Shown: piece by piece, positions 49,580-58,608 of the stretch
Numbering within the stretch: the first letter of the stretch is position 1
Layout of the letters: every line of letters begins with the position of its first letter
Notes under the pieces: model-generated
What the model saw: only the letters and a program-made list of their open reading frames with translations
Database searches by the model: none
Told to the model about the DNA's origin: nothing
Made by a program: the position numbers and the translations under genes
Source: Rubrivivax sp.
GTDB lineage: Bacteria; Pseudomonadota; Gammaproteobacteria; Burkholderiales; Burkholderiaceae_C
Assembly: GCA_019635315.1 (NCBI GenBank)
Contig: JAHBZT010000003.1
Coordinates: 1 to 64,000 of the forward strand
Length of the DNA stretch: 64,000 nt
Direction: 5' to 3'

Positions 49580-49887
49580 GCGTGGCCCCCCCCCGAAGCG
49601 CCTTCGGCGCTCCCCCCCAGGGGGGCGCCGCTGGCGGCCCGGCCAAGCCGCTTCCGCGGCGGCCGCTTGGCTTGTGCGTGGTCTGCGCGAGCGTCGTACT
49701 TCTGGCCGGCTGCGGCGCGCTGCGCGAGCCCTGGGTCAAGCCCTGGGAGCGCGAGCGTCTGGCCGACCCCATCCTGCAGGCCTCGCGCGGGGCGATGGCC
49801 GACCGGCACCGCCAGCACATCCACAACGTGCGCGAGGGCGCGCGCGGCGCCACCGGCGTGCAGGGAGGCGGCTGTGGCTGCAACTGA
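49576..49887 (+). CDS. DUF4266-type small lipoprotein with an ApbE flavinylation motif
   Basis: 103 residues from ATG 49576. The signal peptide is odd: its n-region (residues ~5-30) is coded by an interspersed repeat, followed by VVCASVVLLAGC, with the lipid Cys at 46. The mature part is only 58 residues: WVKPWERERLADPIL is the family core, then MADRHRQHIHNVREGARGAT, and a tail GGGCGCN. EGARGAT resembles the (D/E)GxxGAT site flavinylated by ApbE, so FMN on Thr93 is predicted. The CGC end may be a metal or redox site. It overlaps the DUF3570 start by 14 bases, so the two are coupled. Confidence 0.8.
   Translation: MSVAPPRSAFGAPPQGGAAGGPAKPLPRRPLGLCVVCASVVLLAGCGALREPWVKPWERERLADPILQASRGAMADRHRQHIHNVREGARGATGVQGGGCGCN
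49586..49671 (+). repeat. Structured GC-rich interspersed repeat inside the DUF4266 gene start
   Basis: Three hairpins in a row: AGCGCC-TTC-GGCGCT (49597-49611), CCCCCC-A-GGGGGG, and CCAAGC...GCTTGG. The sequence type (CCCCGAAGCGCCTTCGGCGC, then GGCGCCGCTGGCGGCCCGG) is one I recognise from many intergenic places in Burkholderiales. Here it lies directly after the tlpA-like stop and is read in frame. Confidence 0.7.
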
Positions 49888-51001
49888 CCGCCTGCGGCGG
49901 CTGCTCGCACGCCTGGGCCGTGTCTGGCGCACGCTGCTGCCCGGGCTGCTGGCCACCGGCAGCGCGGTCGGCGCCACGCTGCCCGAGGACAAGGCCGAGC
50001 TCGTCTACCACCGCTACGACGGCGGCGGCGTCGTCGCCGGCGGTCCGGCGCTGCTGGTGCGCAAGAGCCTGGCCGACCGCGTCTCGGTCTCGGCGCAGTA
50101 TTACGTCGACGCGGTCAGCAACGCGTCGATCGACGTCGTCACCACCGCCAGCCCGTTCAAGGAGACGCGCAACGCCGTCGACTTCGGGGCCGACTGGCTG
50201 GTGCGCGACACCCTGCTGACGCTGTCGGTGGGTCACAGCAAGGAGCCCGACTACCTGGTCGAGGCGCTGGGCCTGGACGTCGCGCACGAGGTCTTCGGCG
50301 GCATGACCACGGTCAGCGCCGGCTTCACGCGCTCGCGCGACCAGGTCGGCCAGAAGGGCACGCCGGGCTGGATCGACCAGGCCACGCACTGGCAGTACCG
50401 CGGCGGCGTGACGCAGATCCTGACACCGCGCTGGCTGGCCAGCATCAATGTCGAGATCGTCTCCGACGAGGGCTACCTCGGCAGCCCCTACCGCGCCGCG
50501 CGCGTCTTCGGCGCCGCGGTGCCCGAGCGCAACCCGCGCACGCGCACCAGCCGCGCGCTCAAGCTGCGCACGGCCGGCGACACCGGCGCGCTGGTCGCGC
50601 GCAGCGCGCTGTTCGCCGAGTACCGCTATTACTGGGACACCTGGGACATCCGCGCCCACACCACCGAGATCGGCGCCAGCAAGTACATCGGCGAGAGTTT
50701 CCTGGTCGACGCCTCGCTGCGCCTGTATGCGCAGGACAAGGCGCTGTTCTACAGCGACAACGCGCAGGCCGAGACGCGCTACGTCTCGCGCAACCGCCAG
50801 CTCTCGACCTTCGACAGCACGGCCTTCGCCGCGCGCGTCACCTATGCCTGGCCCGGCCAGCCCGCCGGCATGGCGCTGAAGCTGACCGCCGGCTACGAGC
50901 TCAAGCGCTTCCGCTTCAAGGATTTCACCGACCTGCGCAGCGGCGCGCCCTACCGCTACGACGCGCATGTGCTGCAGCTCACCGCGAGCGGCACCTTCTG
51001 A
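49874..51001 (+). CDS. DUF3570 outer-membrane barrel protein
   Basis: 375 residues from GTG 49874 (GGGAGG 6 bases upstream). A signal peptide leads to EDKAELVYHRYDGGGV, the usual DUF3570 start. SVSAQYYVDAVSNASIDVV and TTVSAGFTRSRDQVG follow, then alternating strands to a terminal LTASGTF. In other genomes DUF3570 proteins are encoded with DUF4266, a thioredoxin and ApbE, exactly as here. A large outer-membrane barrel that works with the flavinylated lipoprotein is a fair inference; transport or electron transfer are both possible. Confidence 0.9.
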   Translation: MAATDRLRRLLARLGRVWRTLLPGLLATGSAVGATLPEDKAELVYHRYDGGGVVAGGPALLVRKSLADRVSVSAQYYVDAVSNASIDVVTTASPFKETRNAVDFGADWLVRDTLLTLSVGHSKEPDYLVEALGLDVAHEVFGGMTTVSAGFTRSRDQVGQKGTPGWIDQATHWQYRGGVTQILTPRWLASINVEIVSDEGYLGSPYRAARVFGAAVPERNPRTRTSRALKLRTAGDTGALVARSALFAEYRYYWDTWDIRAHTTEIGASKYIGESFLVDASLRLYAQDKALFYSDNAQAETRYVSRNRQLSTFDSTAFAARVTYAWPGQPAGMALKLTAGYELKRFRFKDFTDLRSGAPYRYDAHVLQLTASGTF

Positions 51002-51012
51002 CGGGAACGACG

Positions 51013-51696
51013 ATGACCCCCCGAACTGTGCACCGACCGCCTTCGAACCTCCTGCGCCGCACGAGCCTGGCGGCGGTCACGCTGCCGCTGGCCGCCGCCG
51101 CGCTGCTGGGGTGGTCCTGCGCGCGTGCCGAGACGGTGGCCAAGGCCGGCGAGCTGCCGGTGGCCGCGGTCAACGCCGCGGCCGGGCCGGCCGCGGTCGC
51201 GGCGCCGGCCGCAACGGTCGCAACGCCCGCGCCCGCGACGCCCGTCACGCCCGCCGCGCTGGACCAGCGCGTGCAGGACCTGAAGGCCGAGGTCATGCGC
51301 CTGAACCGCGACCTGCTGGTGCTGGAGGAGGAACTGCTGTACCCCGCCGGCACCCAGGTCGCGCTGTTCGTCTCTATGGACGTCGGCAAGCTCTTCGAGC
51401 TGGAGTCGGTGCAGATCAAGCTCGGCGACAAGGTCGTCGCGACGCACCTGTACACGCCGCTGGAGGTGCAGGCGCTGCACCGCGGCGGCGTGCAGCGCGT
51501 CTTCGTCGGCAACCTGAAGACCGGCGAGCACCGGATCGACGCCTTCTTCACCGGCCGCGGCCCGCACGAGCGCGACTACAAGCGCGGCACCACGCTGAAG
51601 TTCGAGAAGGGCGGCGAGCCGAAGTACATCGAGCTGCGCATCAAGGACAGCCAGGCCAAGCTGCAGCCCGAGTTCGAGGTGAAGGTCTGGCAGTGA
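51013..51696 (+). CDS. Periplasmic coiled-coil protein of the envelope operon
   Basis: 227 residues, not recognised by name. It starts with a signal-like hydrophobic part (AAVTLPLAAAALLGW), an Ala/Pro/Val/Thr-rich linker (about 45-80), a short coiled coil (RVQDLKAEVMRLNRDLLVLE) and a beta-rich C-terminal domain with VALFVSMDVGKLFELESVQI and YKRGTTLKFEKGGEPKYIEL. It overlaps the next gene by one base (TGATG). A spacer or adaptor between inner and outer membrane parts would suit the layout (inference). Confidence 0.72.
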   Translation: MTPRTVHRPPSNLLRRTSLAAVTLPLAAAALLGWSCARAETVAKAGELPVAAVNAAAGPAAVAAPAATVATPAPATPVTPAALDQRVQDLKAEVMRLNRDLLVLEEELLYPAGTQVALFVSMDVGKLFELESVQIKLGDKVVATHLYTPLEVQALHRGGVQRVFVGNLKTGEHRIDAFFTGRGPHERDYKRGTTLKFEKGGEPKYIELRIKDSQAKLQPEFEVKVWQ

Positions 51697-53627
51697 TGAA
51701 GCTGTGCGCCGTCGTTGCCGCCCTGGGGCTGGCCGCGATCGCGGCGGCGCCGGCCTGCGCCTGGGGCGCAGGCCCCGCCGGCGGCGCCTGGCAGCCGCGC
51801 GCGCTGCAGGCGCCGCACTACGGCGACGCGCTGTTCCAGTTCTTCCAGGACCGCCACTTCGGCGCGCTGACCACGCTGATGGTCTCGCAGCACTTCGGCC
51901 GCGTCGCGCCGCACGACGACGAGTCCGAGTTGCTGCGCGGCGGCCTGCTGCTCAACTACGGCCTGCACCGCGAGGCCGGCGAGGTCTTCGCGCAGCTGAT
52001 CGGGCGCAACGCGCCGCCGGCGGTGCGCGACCGCGCCTGGTTCTTCGTCGCGAAGATGCGCCACCAGCGCGAGCTGTTCGCCGAGGCGGAGGACGCGCTG
52101 GCGCGCATCGGCGGCCCGCTGCCCGGCGCGCTGGAAGGCGAGCACCAGCTGCTGCGCGCGCAGCTGCTGGTCGCGCGTGAGAACTATGCGGCGGCGGCCG
52201 CGCTGCTGGAACAGCTGCAGCAGCGCCAGGACCTGCCGGCCGCCGCGGCGATGGTCGCGCGCTTCAACCTCGGCGTCGCGCTGGTGCGCCTGGGTGACGC
52301 GGCACGCGGCGAGCAACTGCTGGCCCAGGTCGGCCAGACAGCTTCGGCCGACGAGGAAACGCGTGCGCTGCGCGACCGCGCCAATGTCGCGCTCGGCTTC
52401 GCGCTGCTGCAGGCCGGGCAGCCGCGCGAGGCGCGCGGCGCGCTGCAGCGCGTGCGGCTGCACGCCGCCAGCTCGAACAAGGCGCTGCTCGGCTATGGCT
52501 GGGCCGCTGCCGAACTGAAGGACCCGAAGCTCGCGCTGGTGCCCTGGACCGAGCTGGCGGCGCGCGAGATCGGCGACGCCGCGGTGCTGGAGGCGCGCAT
52601 CGCCGTGCCCTATGCCTACGGCGAGCTGGGCGCCTATGCGACCGCGCTGCGCCACTACGAACAGGCGGTCAGCGACTTCGAGCGCGAACGCCGCGCGCTC
52701 GACGAGTCGATCGCCGCGGTGCGTGCCGGCGCGCTGCTCGACGCGCTGCTGCAGAGCAATGCGGCGGCGGGCCTCGGTGACGCGACCGGCATCGCGAGAC
52801 TGCCCGATGGCGCCACGCTGCCGCATCGCGGCCACCTGCTGCCGCTGCTGGCCAGCCACGGCTTCCAGGCCGCATTCCGGAACCTGCACGACCTGCAGTT
52901 CCTGCAGCGCAACCTGGCGCACTGGCAGTCGAGCCTGTCGGCCTTCGACGACCTGCTGGCGAGCCGCCGCCGCGCCTATGCCGAGCGGCTGCCCGCGGTG
53001 CAGGCCTTTCCGCGCGCCGAGCGCATCGCCGCGCTGCGGCAGCAGCGCGACCTGCTGGCCGCCGAGCTCGCGCGCGCCGAAGCCGGGCGCGACGCGGCGG
53101 CCTTCGCGAACGAGGGCGAACAGGCGCTGCTGGAACGCGTCGCGCGCGGTCGCGAGCTGCTGGCGCGCGCCGCGGCCGCGGGCGACGGCAACCCGGCCGA
53201 CCTGGCCGACGCCGCCGAGCGGCTGCGCCGCGCCGCCGGCGCGCTGACCTGGCAGCTGATGCAGGAACTGCCGGCGCGCAGCTGGGACGCGAAGAAGGCG
53301 CTGCGCGACAGCGAGCAGGCGCTGGCTGCGTCCGGCGAGCGCGAAGCCGCGCTGGCGCGCGCGCAGCAGACCGAGCCGGCGCGCCACGAGGCCTTTGCCG
53401 CGCGCATCGCCGAACTGGGCGCGCGCATCGCGGCGCTGCAGGCGCCGCTGGCACAGACCGAGCTCGCGCAGCGCGCGCTGCTGCAGGAGCAGGCGGTGGC
53501 CGAGCTGCAGGCGCAGCAGCGGCGGCTGGACATCTATACCGCGCAGGCGCGGCTGGCGATCGCGCAGATCCTGGACCGCGCGCAGCTGGCCAGCGGCGGC
53601 CCGGGTGCCGCGGAGGTGACGCGATGA
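51696..53627 (+). CDS. Periplasmic TPR-rich protein
   Basis: 643 residues with a signal peptide (MKLCAVVAALGLAAIAAAPA). The first ~350 residues are tetratricopeptide-like helix pairs (for example LLNYGLHREAGEVFAQLIG, LRDRANVALGFALLQAGQ), the rest long Ala/Glu/Arg helices (AELARAEAGRDAAAFANE, QTELAQRALLQEQAVAELQ) that should be coiled coils. No enzyme motif. Its stop overlaps the next start (ATGA). In the myxobacterial Glt machinery similar TPR proteins are scaffolds in the periplasm; the same role is proposed here. Confidence 0.78.
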   Translation: MKLCAVVAALGLAAIAAAPACAWGAGPAGGAWQPRALQAPHYGDALFQFFQDRHFGALTTLMVSQHFGRVAPHDDESELLRGGLLLNYGLHREAGEVFAQLIGRNAPPAVRDRAWFFVAKMRHQRELFAEAEDALARIGGPLPGALEGEHQLLRAQLLVARENYAAAAALLEQLQQRQDLPAAAAMVARFNLGVALVRLGDAARGEQLLAQVGQTASADEETRALRDRANVALGFALLQAGQPREARGALQRVRLHAASSNKALLGYGWAAAELKDPKLALVPWTELAAREIGDAAVLEARIAVPYAYGELGAYATALRHYEQAVSDFERERRALDESIAAVRAGALLDALLQSNAAAGLGDATGIARLPDGATLPHRGHLLPLLASHGFQAAFRNLHDLQFLQRNLAHWQSSLSAFDDLLASRRRAYAERLPAVQAFPRAERIAALRQQRDLLAAELARAEAGRDAAAFANEGEQALLERVARGRELLARAAAAGDGNPADLADAAERLRRAAGALTWQLMQELPARSWDAKKALRDSEQALAASGEREAALARAQQTEPARHEAFAARIAELGARIAALQAPLAQTELAQRALLQEQAVAELQAQQRRLDIYTAQARLAIAQILDRAQLASGGPGAAEVTR

Positions 53628-56600
53628 GCGCGCCGCGCACGAGCGTCCTGCACGCCGCCGTGCTGGCCGCGCTGGCGGCCTTGCTCGCCGGCTGCGCCGG
53701 CCCGCGCACGCTGCCGGGCGACGACCAGCCGACGCTGGCCGCGCTGGCGCAGCGCGAGGTCGCGCTGCCCGGCGACGAGCGCGTCGCCGTGACCGAGGAA
53801 CGGGCGATCGCCGCCTACCAGGCCTTCCTGGCCGCCGCGCCCGAAGCGCCGCAGCGCCCGGAGGCGATGCGCCGCCTGGGCGACCTGGCGATGGACCGCG
53901 CCGACCGCCGCAGCGCCGAGGGCGAAGGCCCGGAGCAGTCTGCCAAGGACTATGCCGAGGCCATCGCGCGCTACCAGGCGCTGCTGAAGGCCTACCCGAA
54001 CGACGCGCGCGCCGACCGCGTGCTGTACCAGCTGGCGCGTGCGCAGGAGCAGGGCGGCCGGCTCGAGGACGCGCTGGCCACGCTGACGAGGCTGGTCGCC
54101 GCGCACCCGGACACCGAACATGCCGACGAGGCGCATTTCCGCCGCGGCGAGCTGCTGTTCGCCACCCGCGACTACCAGGCGGCCGAACGTGCCTACGCCA
54201 CCGTGCTGGCCGGCGGCCGCACGACGCCGTTCCGCGAGCGTGCGCTGTACATGCAGGGCTGGTCGCTGTTCAAGCTCGGCCGCGTCGAGGACGCGCTGCA
54301 TCCCTTCTTCGCGGTGCTGGATACGAAGCTCGGCGGGCTGCCCGAGGACCAGCGCGAGCTCACCGGGCTCGCCGAGCTGAAGGCACTGACGCGTGCCGAC
54401 CGCGAGCTGGTCGAGGACACCTTCCGCGTCGCGAGCATCGGCCTGGCCAGCCTGGACGGCGCCGCTTCGGTGCCGCCCTACGTGACGGGGCCGCTGCGCG
54501 AGGGCTACCAGTTCCGCGTCTACCAGCAGCTCGGCGAGCTCTACATCCGCCAGGAGCGCGTGAAGGACGCCGCCGACACCTATGCCGCCTTCGTGCGCCG
54601 CCAGCCGCTGCATGCGCAGGCGCCGCTGCTGCAGGCGCGCGTGATCGAGATCTACGAGAAGAACGGCCTGCCCACGCTGGCGCTGCAGGCCAAGAAGGAC
54701 CATGTGCTGCGTTACGGCGCGGCGAGCGAGTTCCGGCGCGCCAACCCGGCCGGCTGGGAGCGTGCGCAGCCGCTGGTGCGTGCGCACCTGGCGGACCTGG
54801 CACGCCACCACCACGCGCTGGCGCAGCAGAGCAAGGCCGGCGCCGACGTGCAGGAGGCCGTGCGCTGGTACCGCGAGCTGCTGGCCAGCTATCCGGCCGG
54901 CACCGCCAGCGCCGAGGCGGCCGGGCAGCGCTTCCTGCTCGCCGAGCTGCTGACCGAGGACCGCCGCCACGACCAGGCGGTGCTGGAGTACGAGCAGGTC
55001 GCCTACGGCGAGCCGCGCATCGCGCGCGGTGCCGACGCCGGCTATGCGGCGCTGCTGGCCTACGCGCAGATCGAGAAGGCGGCCGCCGCCGACCAGCGCG
55101 CGGCGCTGCAGCGCCAGGCCGTGGCCAGCGCGCGGCGCTTTGCCGATCGCTACGCCGGCGATGCCCGCGCCGCGAGCGTGCTGACCCATGCCGCCGAGCA
55201 GCTGTGGGCGCTGGGCGAAGGCACCGAGGCGGTGGCCGTGGCGCGCCAGGCGCTGGCGCTGCAGCCGGCGCCGGCGCTGCGCCGCGTGGCCTGGACCGTG
55301 ATCGCGCACCAGGCCTTCGATGCCGGGAACTTCGGCGAGGCCGAGACCGCCTATGCCGAGGTGCTGGCGCTGGTCGGCGAACGCGATGCGGCGCGCGCCG
55401 AATTCACCGAGCGCCAGGCCGCCGCGATCTACAAGCAGGGCGAGGCCGCGCGCAGCGCCGGCCAGGCGCGTGATGCCGTCGGGCACTTCGCGCGCATCGC
55501 CGCGCTGGCGCTGCCGGCCGGCAGCGCGGTGCGCGCGACGGCGCAGTTCGACGCCGCCGCGGCGCTGATCGGGCTGAAGGACTGGAGCGCCGCCGCGACC
55601 GCGCTGGAGGCCTTCCGCCGCGAACATCCGGACCACGCGCTGCAGGCCGAGGTGCCGCAGCGCCTGGCGCTCGCCTACCTGGAGCTGGACCGCAAGGCGC
55701 TGGCCGCCGCCGAGTTCGAGCAGGTCGCCGCCGCGGCCACCGACCCGGCGCTGGCGCGTGGCGCGCTGTGGCAGGCCGCCGAGCTGTACCACGCGGTGGC
55801 CGAGCAGGCCGGGCCGGTCGCGGTGCCCGTGGCCTTGCCGCCGGCACGGGTGGCCAAGGCGGCCAGCACCGCTGCGGCACGCCGCAAGCGCCAGGCCGCG
55901 GCCGCCGCCGTGGCGCCGCAACCGGCCACGCCGCAGGCCGTCGCGATGCGCGCCTGGGACCGGTATCTGCAGCGATTCCCGCAACCGCTGGAAGCGGCGG
56001 TGGAGGCGCGCTGGAAGCAGGTCGCGCTGTCGCGCCTGGCCGGAGGCGCCGGCACCGCGCGCACCAGCGAGCTGCTGCAGGCCGTGGTGGCCGCCGACGC
56101 CGCCGGTGGCGAGGCCCGCACTGCACGCACGCGCACGCTCGCCGGCCAGGCCGCGCTGTCGCTCACCGAGCCGCAGCTCGCCGCCTACCGGCAGGTGCGG
56201 CTGGTGGAGCCGCTGGCGCGCCAGCTGAAGCTGAAGAAGGCGCGCATGGAGCTGGTGCTGCAGGCCTATGCCGCGGCCGCCGAGGTCGGCGTCGCCGAGG
56301 TCACGACGCAGGCCACCTTCCTGAGCGCCGCGCTGTACCAGGACTTCGGCCGCGCGCTGATCGACAGCGAGCGACCGAAGAAGCTGTCCAAGGCCGAGCG
56401 CGAGCAGTACGACGTGATGCTCGAGGAGCAGGCCTTCCCCTTCGAGGAGAAGGCGATCGAGCTGCACGAGGCCAATGCGCGCCGCAGCACGCAGGGCCTG
56501 TACGACGAGGGCGTGCGCCAGAGCTTCGCCGCGCTGGCCACGCTCAAGCCGGCGCGCTGGGGCAAGGCCGAGCGGCTGGACGAGCGGCTGCCGACCGAGC

Positions 56601-56980
56601 TGAAGCAGGTGCAGGCGGTGCTGGAGAAGGCGCCCGGCGACGCTGCGCTGCTCAACCAGCTCGGCGTGCTGCAGCGCCGCGCCGGCGACCTGGCCGCCGC
56701 GCGCGCCGCCTACGAGGCCGCCCTGCAGGCCGACGCCGGCGCCGCGGCGCCGCACCTGAACCTGGCCATCCTGCTCGACCTGTACCTGGGCGAGCCGGAG
56801 CGGGCCGCGGCGCTGTACCAGCGCACGCTGGAACTGTCGCCGGGCGACGCGCCCGTGCTGAACCGCTGGCTGGCCGAGATCCGCGCGCGCAAGCCGGTGG
56901 TCGCCGAAGCGGCCCGCACGGCGCAGGTCGTCTCGACGGCGCCCGAGGCCGCACCGGGCCGCGTGGCCACGAAGGAGTGA
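53624..56980 (+). CDS. Large TPR lipoprotein scaffold
   Basis: 1118 residues. Lipobox LAGC gives lipid Cys24. Nearly the entire chain is TPR-like repeats, for example AIARYQALLKAYPNDARADR, YQAAERAYATVLAGG and AQFDAAAALIGLKDWSAAA, with the clearest TPRs at the C-terminus (LLNQLGVLQRRAGDLAAARA). A basic, Ala-rich linker sits around residues 745-770. This is the largest member of the operon and is comparable in type to the large TPR proteins of Agl/Glt-like clusters. It probably assembles the outer-membrane barrels with the periplasmic parts. Confidence 0.82.
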   Translation: MSAPRTSVLHAAVLAALAALLAGCAGPRTLPGDDQPTLAALAQREVALPGDERVAVTEERAIAAYQAFLAAAPEAPQRPEAMRRLGDLAMDRADRRSAEGEGPEQSAKDYAEAIARYQALLKAYPNDARADRVLYQLARAQEQGGRLEDALATLTRLVAAHPDTEHADEAHFRRGELLFATRDYQAAERAYATVLAGGRTTPFRERALYMQGWSLFKLGRVEDALHPFFAVLDTKLGGLPEDQRELTGLAELKALTRADRELVEDTFRVASIGLASLDGAASVPPYVTGPLREGYQFRVYQQLGELYIRQERVKDAADTYAAFVRRQPLHAQAPLLQARVIEIYEKNGLPTLALQAKKDHVLRYGAASEFRRANPAGWERAQPLVRAHLADLARHHHALAQQSKAGADVQEAVRWYRELLASYPAGTASAEAAGQRFLLAELLTEDRRHDQAVLEYEQVAYGEPRIARGADAGYAALLAYAQIEKAAAADQRAALQRQAVASARRFADRYAGDARAASVLTHAAEQLWALGEGTEAVAVARQALALQPAPALRRVAWTVIAHQAFDAGNFGEAETAYAEVLALVGERDAARAEFTERQAAAIYKQGEAARSAGQARDAVGHFARIAALALPAGSAVRATAQFDAAAALIGLKDWSAAATALEAFRREHPDHALQAEVPQRLALAYLELDRKALAAAEFEQVAAAATDPALARGALWQAAELYHAVAEQAGPVAVPVALPPARVAKAASTAAARRKRQAAAAAVAPQPATPQAVAMRAWDRYLQRFPQPLEAAVEARWKQVALSRLAGGAGTARTSELLQAVVAADAAGGEARTARTRTLAGQAALSLTEPQLAAYRQVRLVEPLARQLKLKKARMELVLQAYAAAAEVGVAEVTTQATFLSAALYQDFGRALIDSERPKKLSKAEREQYDVMLEEQAFPFEEKAIELHEANARRSTQGLYDEGVRQSFAALATLKPARWGKAERLDERLPTELKQVQAVLEKAPGDAALLNQLGVLQRRAGDLAAARAAYEAALQADAGAAAPHLNLAILLDLYLGEPERAAALYQRTLELSPGDAPVLNRWLAEIRARKPVVAEAARTAQVVSTAPEAAPGRVATKE

Positions 56981-56985
56981 CGCCG

Positions 56986-57300
56986 ATGAAACGACCCCTG
57001 GTCCTCCTGGCGCTGTCCGGCGCGTCTGCCGCCGCGCTGGCGCAGGACCGCGCCGACATCGACCGCACGCAGATCATCGGCAACCGCGAGCTGCCCAAGG
57101 TGCTCTACATCGTGCCCTGGAAGAAGCCGCTGCCTGGCCAGCTGGCCGGGCGCCCGGTCGCCAGCGTGCTCGACGAGGTGCTGGCACCGATCGACCGCGA
57201 CGTGCACCGCCGCGAGGTCGCGTATGCGCAGCAGGTGCAGGCGCGCGCCTCGCCGGCTACCGCACCCGCCACACCCGCCGCCACCGCGGCGAACCGCTGA
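56986..57300 (+). CDS. Small exported protein, unknown
   Basis: 104 residues. A signal peptide (MKRPLVLLALSGASAAALAQ) is followed by a compact region DRTQIIGNRELPKVLYIVPW and KKPLPGQLAGRP, and an Ala/Thr/Pro tail. No known domain. It begins 5 bases after the TPR lipoprotein stop and precedes the channel gene by 40 bp. The central Arg/Glu/Leu-Pro-Lys segment looks conserved in character, probably a peptide that fits onto a partner. Confidence 0.68.
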   Translation: MKRPLVLLALSGASAAALAQDRADIDRTQIIGNRELPKVLYIVPWKKPLPGQLAGRPVASVLDEVLAPIDRDVHRREVAYAQQVQARASPATAPATPAATAANR

Positions 57301-57340
57301 TCCCGACCCCCCCACCGATCCCACCCGAGAGAGCCGCCCC

Positions 57341-58009
57341 ATGAACGCCTTCCAGACCGCCGTGAAGTTCCTGCAGGACTGCGGGCCCTTCCTCTACCCC
57401 AGCCTGACGATGATGGCGATCGGCATCGCGATCGCCATCGAGCGCTTCCTGTTCCTCAACCGCGCGCGCGCGCAGAACCGCCGCCTGTGGGACCAGCTGC
57501 TGCCGGTGCTGCAGGGCGGCCGCTTCAAGGAAGCGGCGCAGATGGCCGCCGCGTCCGACAGCGCGGTCGGCAAGATCGTCGCCAACGGCATCACGCGCAT
57601 GGCCAGCGCGCGCCGCCGCGAGGACATCGAGCATGCGATGGAGGAGGGCATGATGGAGATCGTGCCGCGCCTGGAGAAGCGCACGCACTACATCGCCACC
57701 TTCGCCAACGTGATCACGCTGGTGGGCCTGCTGGGCACCATCATCGGCCTGATCAAGGGCTTCACCGCGGTGGCCTCGGTCAACCCGGCGGAGAAGGCCG
57801 AGATGCTGTCGGCGTCGATCTCGATCGCGATGAACAACACCGCGTTCGCGCTGATGGTGGCCATCCCCTTCCTGCTGATCCACTCGTTCCTGCAGGCGCG
57901 TGCCAGCGAGATCGTCGACAGCCTGGAGGCCGCGAAGATCACCTTCCTGAACCTCGCGCAGCGCCTGACCGGCGAGGCCGCGGCGGTGCGCGAGGCGCGC
58001 GCGTCATGA
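57341..58009 (+). CDS. MotA/TolQ/ExbB proton channel protein
   Basis: 222 residues with the three membrane helices of the family: LYPSLTMMAIGIAIAIERFL near residue 20-40, YIATFANVITLVGLLGTIIG near 125-145 and FALMVAIPFLLIHSFL near 165-185. GLLGTIIGLIKGF is the classical TolQ/ExbB signature, containing the helix that faces the ExbD aspartate. It forms the pentameric stator that converts proton flow to movement or pulling force. It resembles the AglR type found with two ExbD proteins. Confidence 0.93.
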   Translation: MNAFQTAVKFLQDCGPFLYPSLTMMAIGIAIAIERFLFLNRARAQNRRLWDQLLPVLQGGRFKEAAQMAAASDSAVGKIVANGITRMASARRREDIEHAMEEGMMEIVPRLEKRTHYIATFANVITLVGLLGTIIGLIKGFTAVASVNPAEKAEMLSASISIAMNNTAFALMVAIPFLLIHSFLQARASEIVDSLEAAKITFLNLAQRLTGEAAAVREARAS

Positions 58010-58608
58010 AACGACGTCGCCTGCGCAAGCATGCGGCCGATCTCGAGATCCTGGCCTTCATCAACCTGATCGTCGTGCTGGTGCCCTTCCTGCTGTCGAC
58101 CGCGGTCTTCTCGCGGCTGGCGGTGATGGACCTGCAGCTGCCGGCGGCGAATTCAGCGATGGAGAAGATCGCGGCCAACAACCTGCAGCTCGAGATCGTC
58201 GTGCGGCGCGACGCACTGGAGGTCGGCGACCGCATCGGCGGCCTGATCCAGCGCATCGAGCGCCGCGGCGACGGTGCCGACATCCAGGCCTTGTCGTCGC
58301 TGCTGGTGCAGGTCAAGGCGCGCTTTCCGGACAAGCGCGAGGCCACGCTGCTGGCCGAGCCGTCCACGCCCTACGACGACCTGGTGCAGGTGATGGACGC
58401 CATGCGTTCCACCGTCACCGCCGACGGCGCCAAGCTGCTGCGCGCCGAGCTGTTCCCCAGCGTGTCGATCGGCGATGCGCCGCTGCGCGCCGGCGAATCG
58501 CGCAGCGCCGCGGTGCCGGGCGCCACGGCGGCGACGGCGGCCGCGCCCGCTGCAGCGCCCGCTGCAGTCCCCACCGTGGCGCGGGCGCCGACCAAGGGAG
58601 CCACCTGA
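58006..58608 (+). CDS. ExbD/TolR-type protein lacking the membrane aspartate
   Basis: 200 residues, start overlapping the channel stop (ATGA). One membrane helix near residues 13-35 reads LEILAFINLIVVLVPFLLS. At the position where ExbD/TolR has the essential Asp (as IDVF in the next gene) this protein has Asn (INLI), so it should not relay protons itself. A periplasmic part with strands follows, ending in an Ala/Pro-rich tail. It is likely to build a mixed dimer with the other ExbD. The stop overlaps the next ATG (TGATG). Confidence 0.85.
   Translation: MKRRRLRKHAADLEILAFINLIVVLVPFLLSTAVFSRLAVMDLQLPAANSAMEKIAANNLQLEIVVRRDALEVGDRIGGLIQRIERRGDGADIQALSSLLVQVKARFPDKREATLLAEPSTPYDDLVQVMDAMRSTVTADGAKLLRAELFPSVSIGDAPLRAGESRSAAVPGATAATAAAPAAAPAAVPTVARAPTKGAT

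Noticed and set aside
53534-56755. 1073-codon minus-strand frame opposite the large TPR lipoprotein
   Set aside because: Antisense shadow; TPR protein has lipobox, operon overlaps and repeats.
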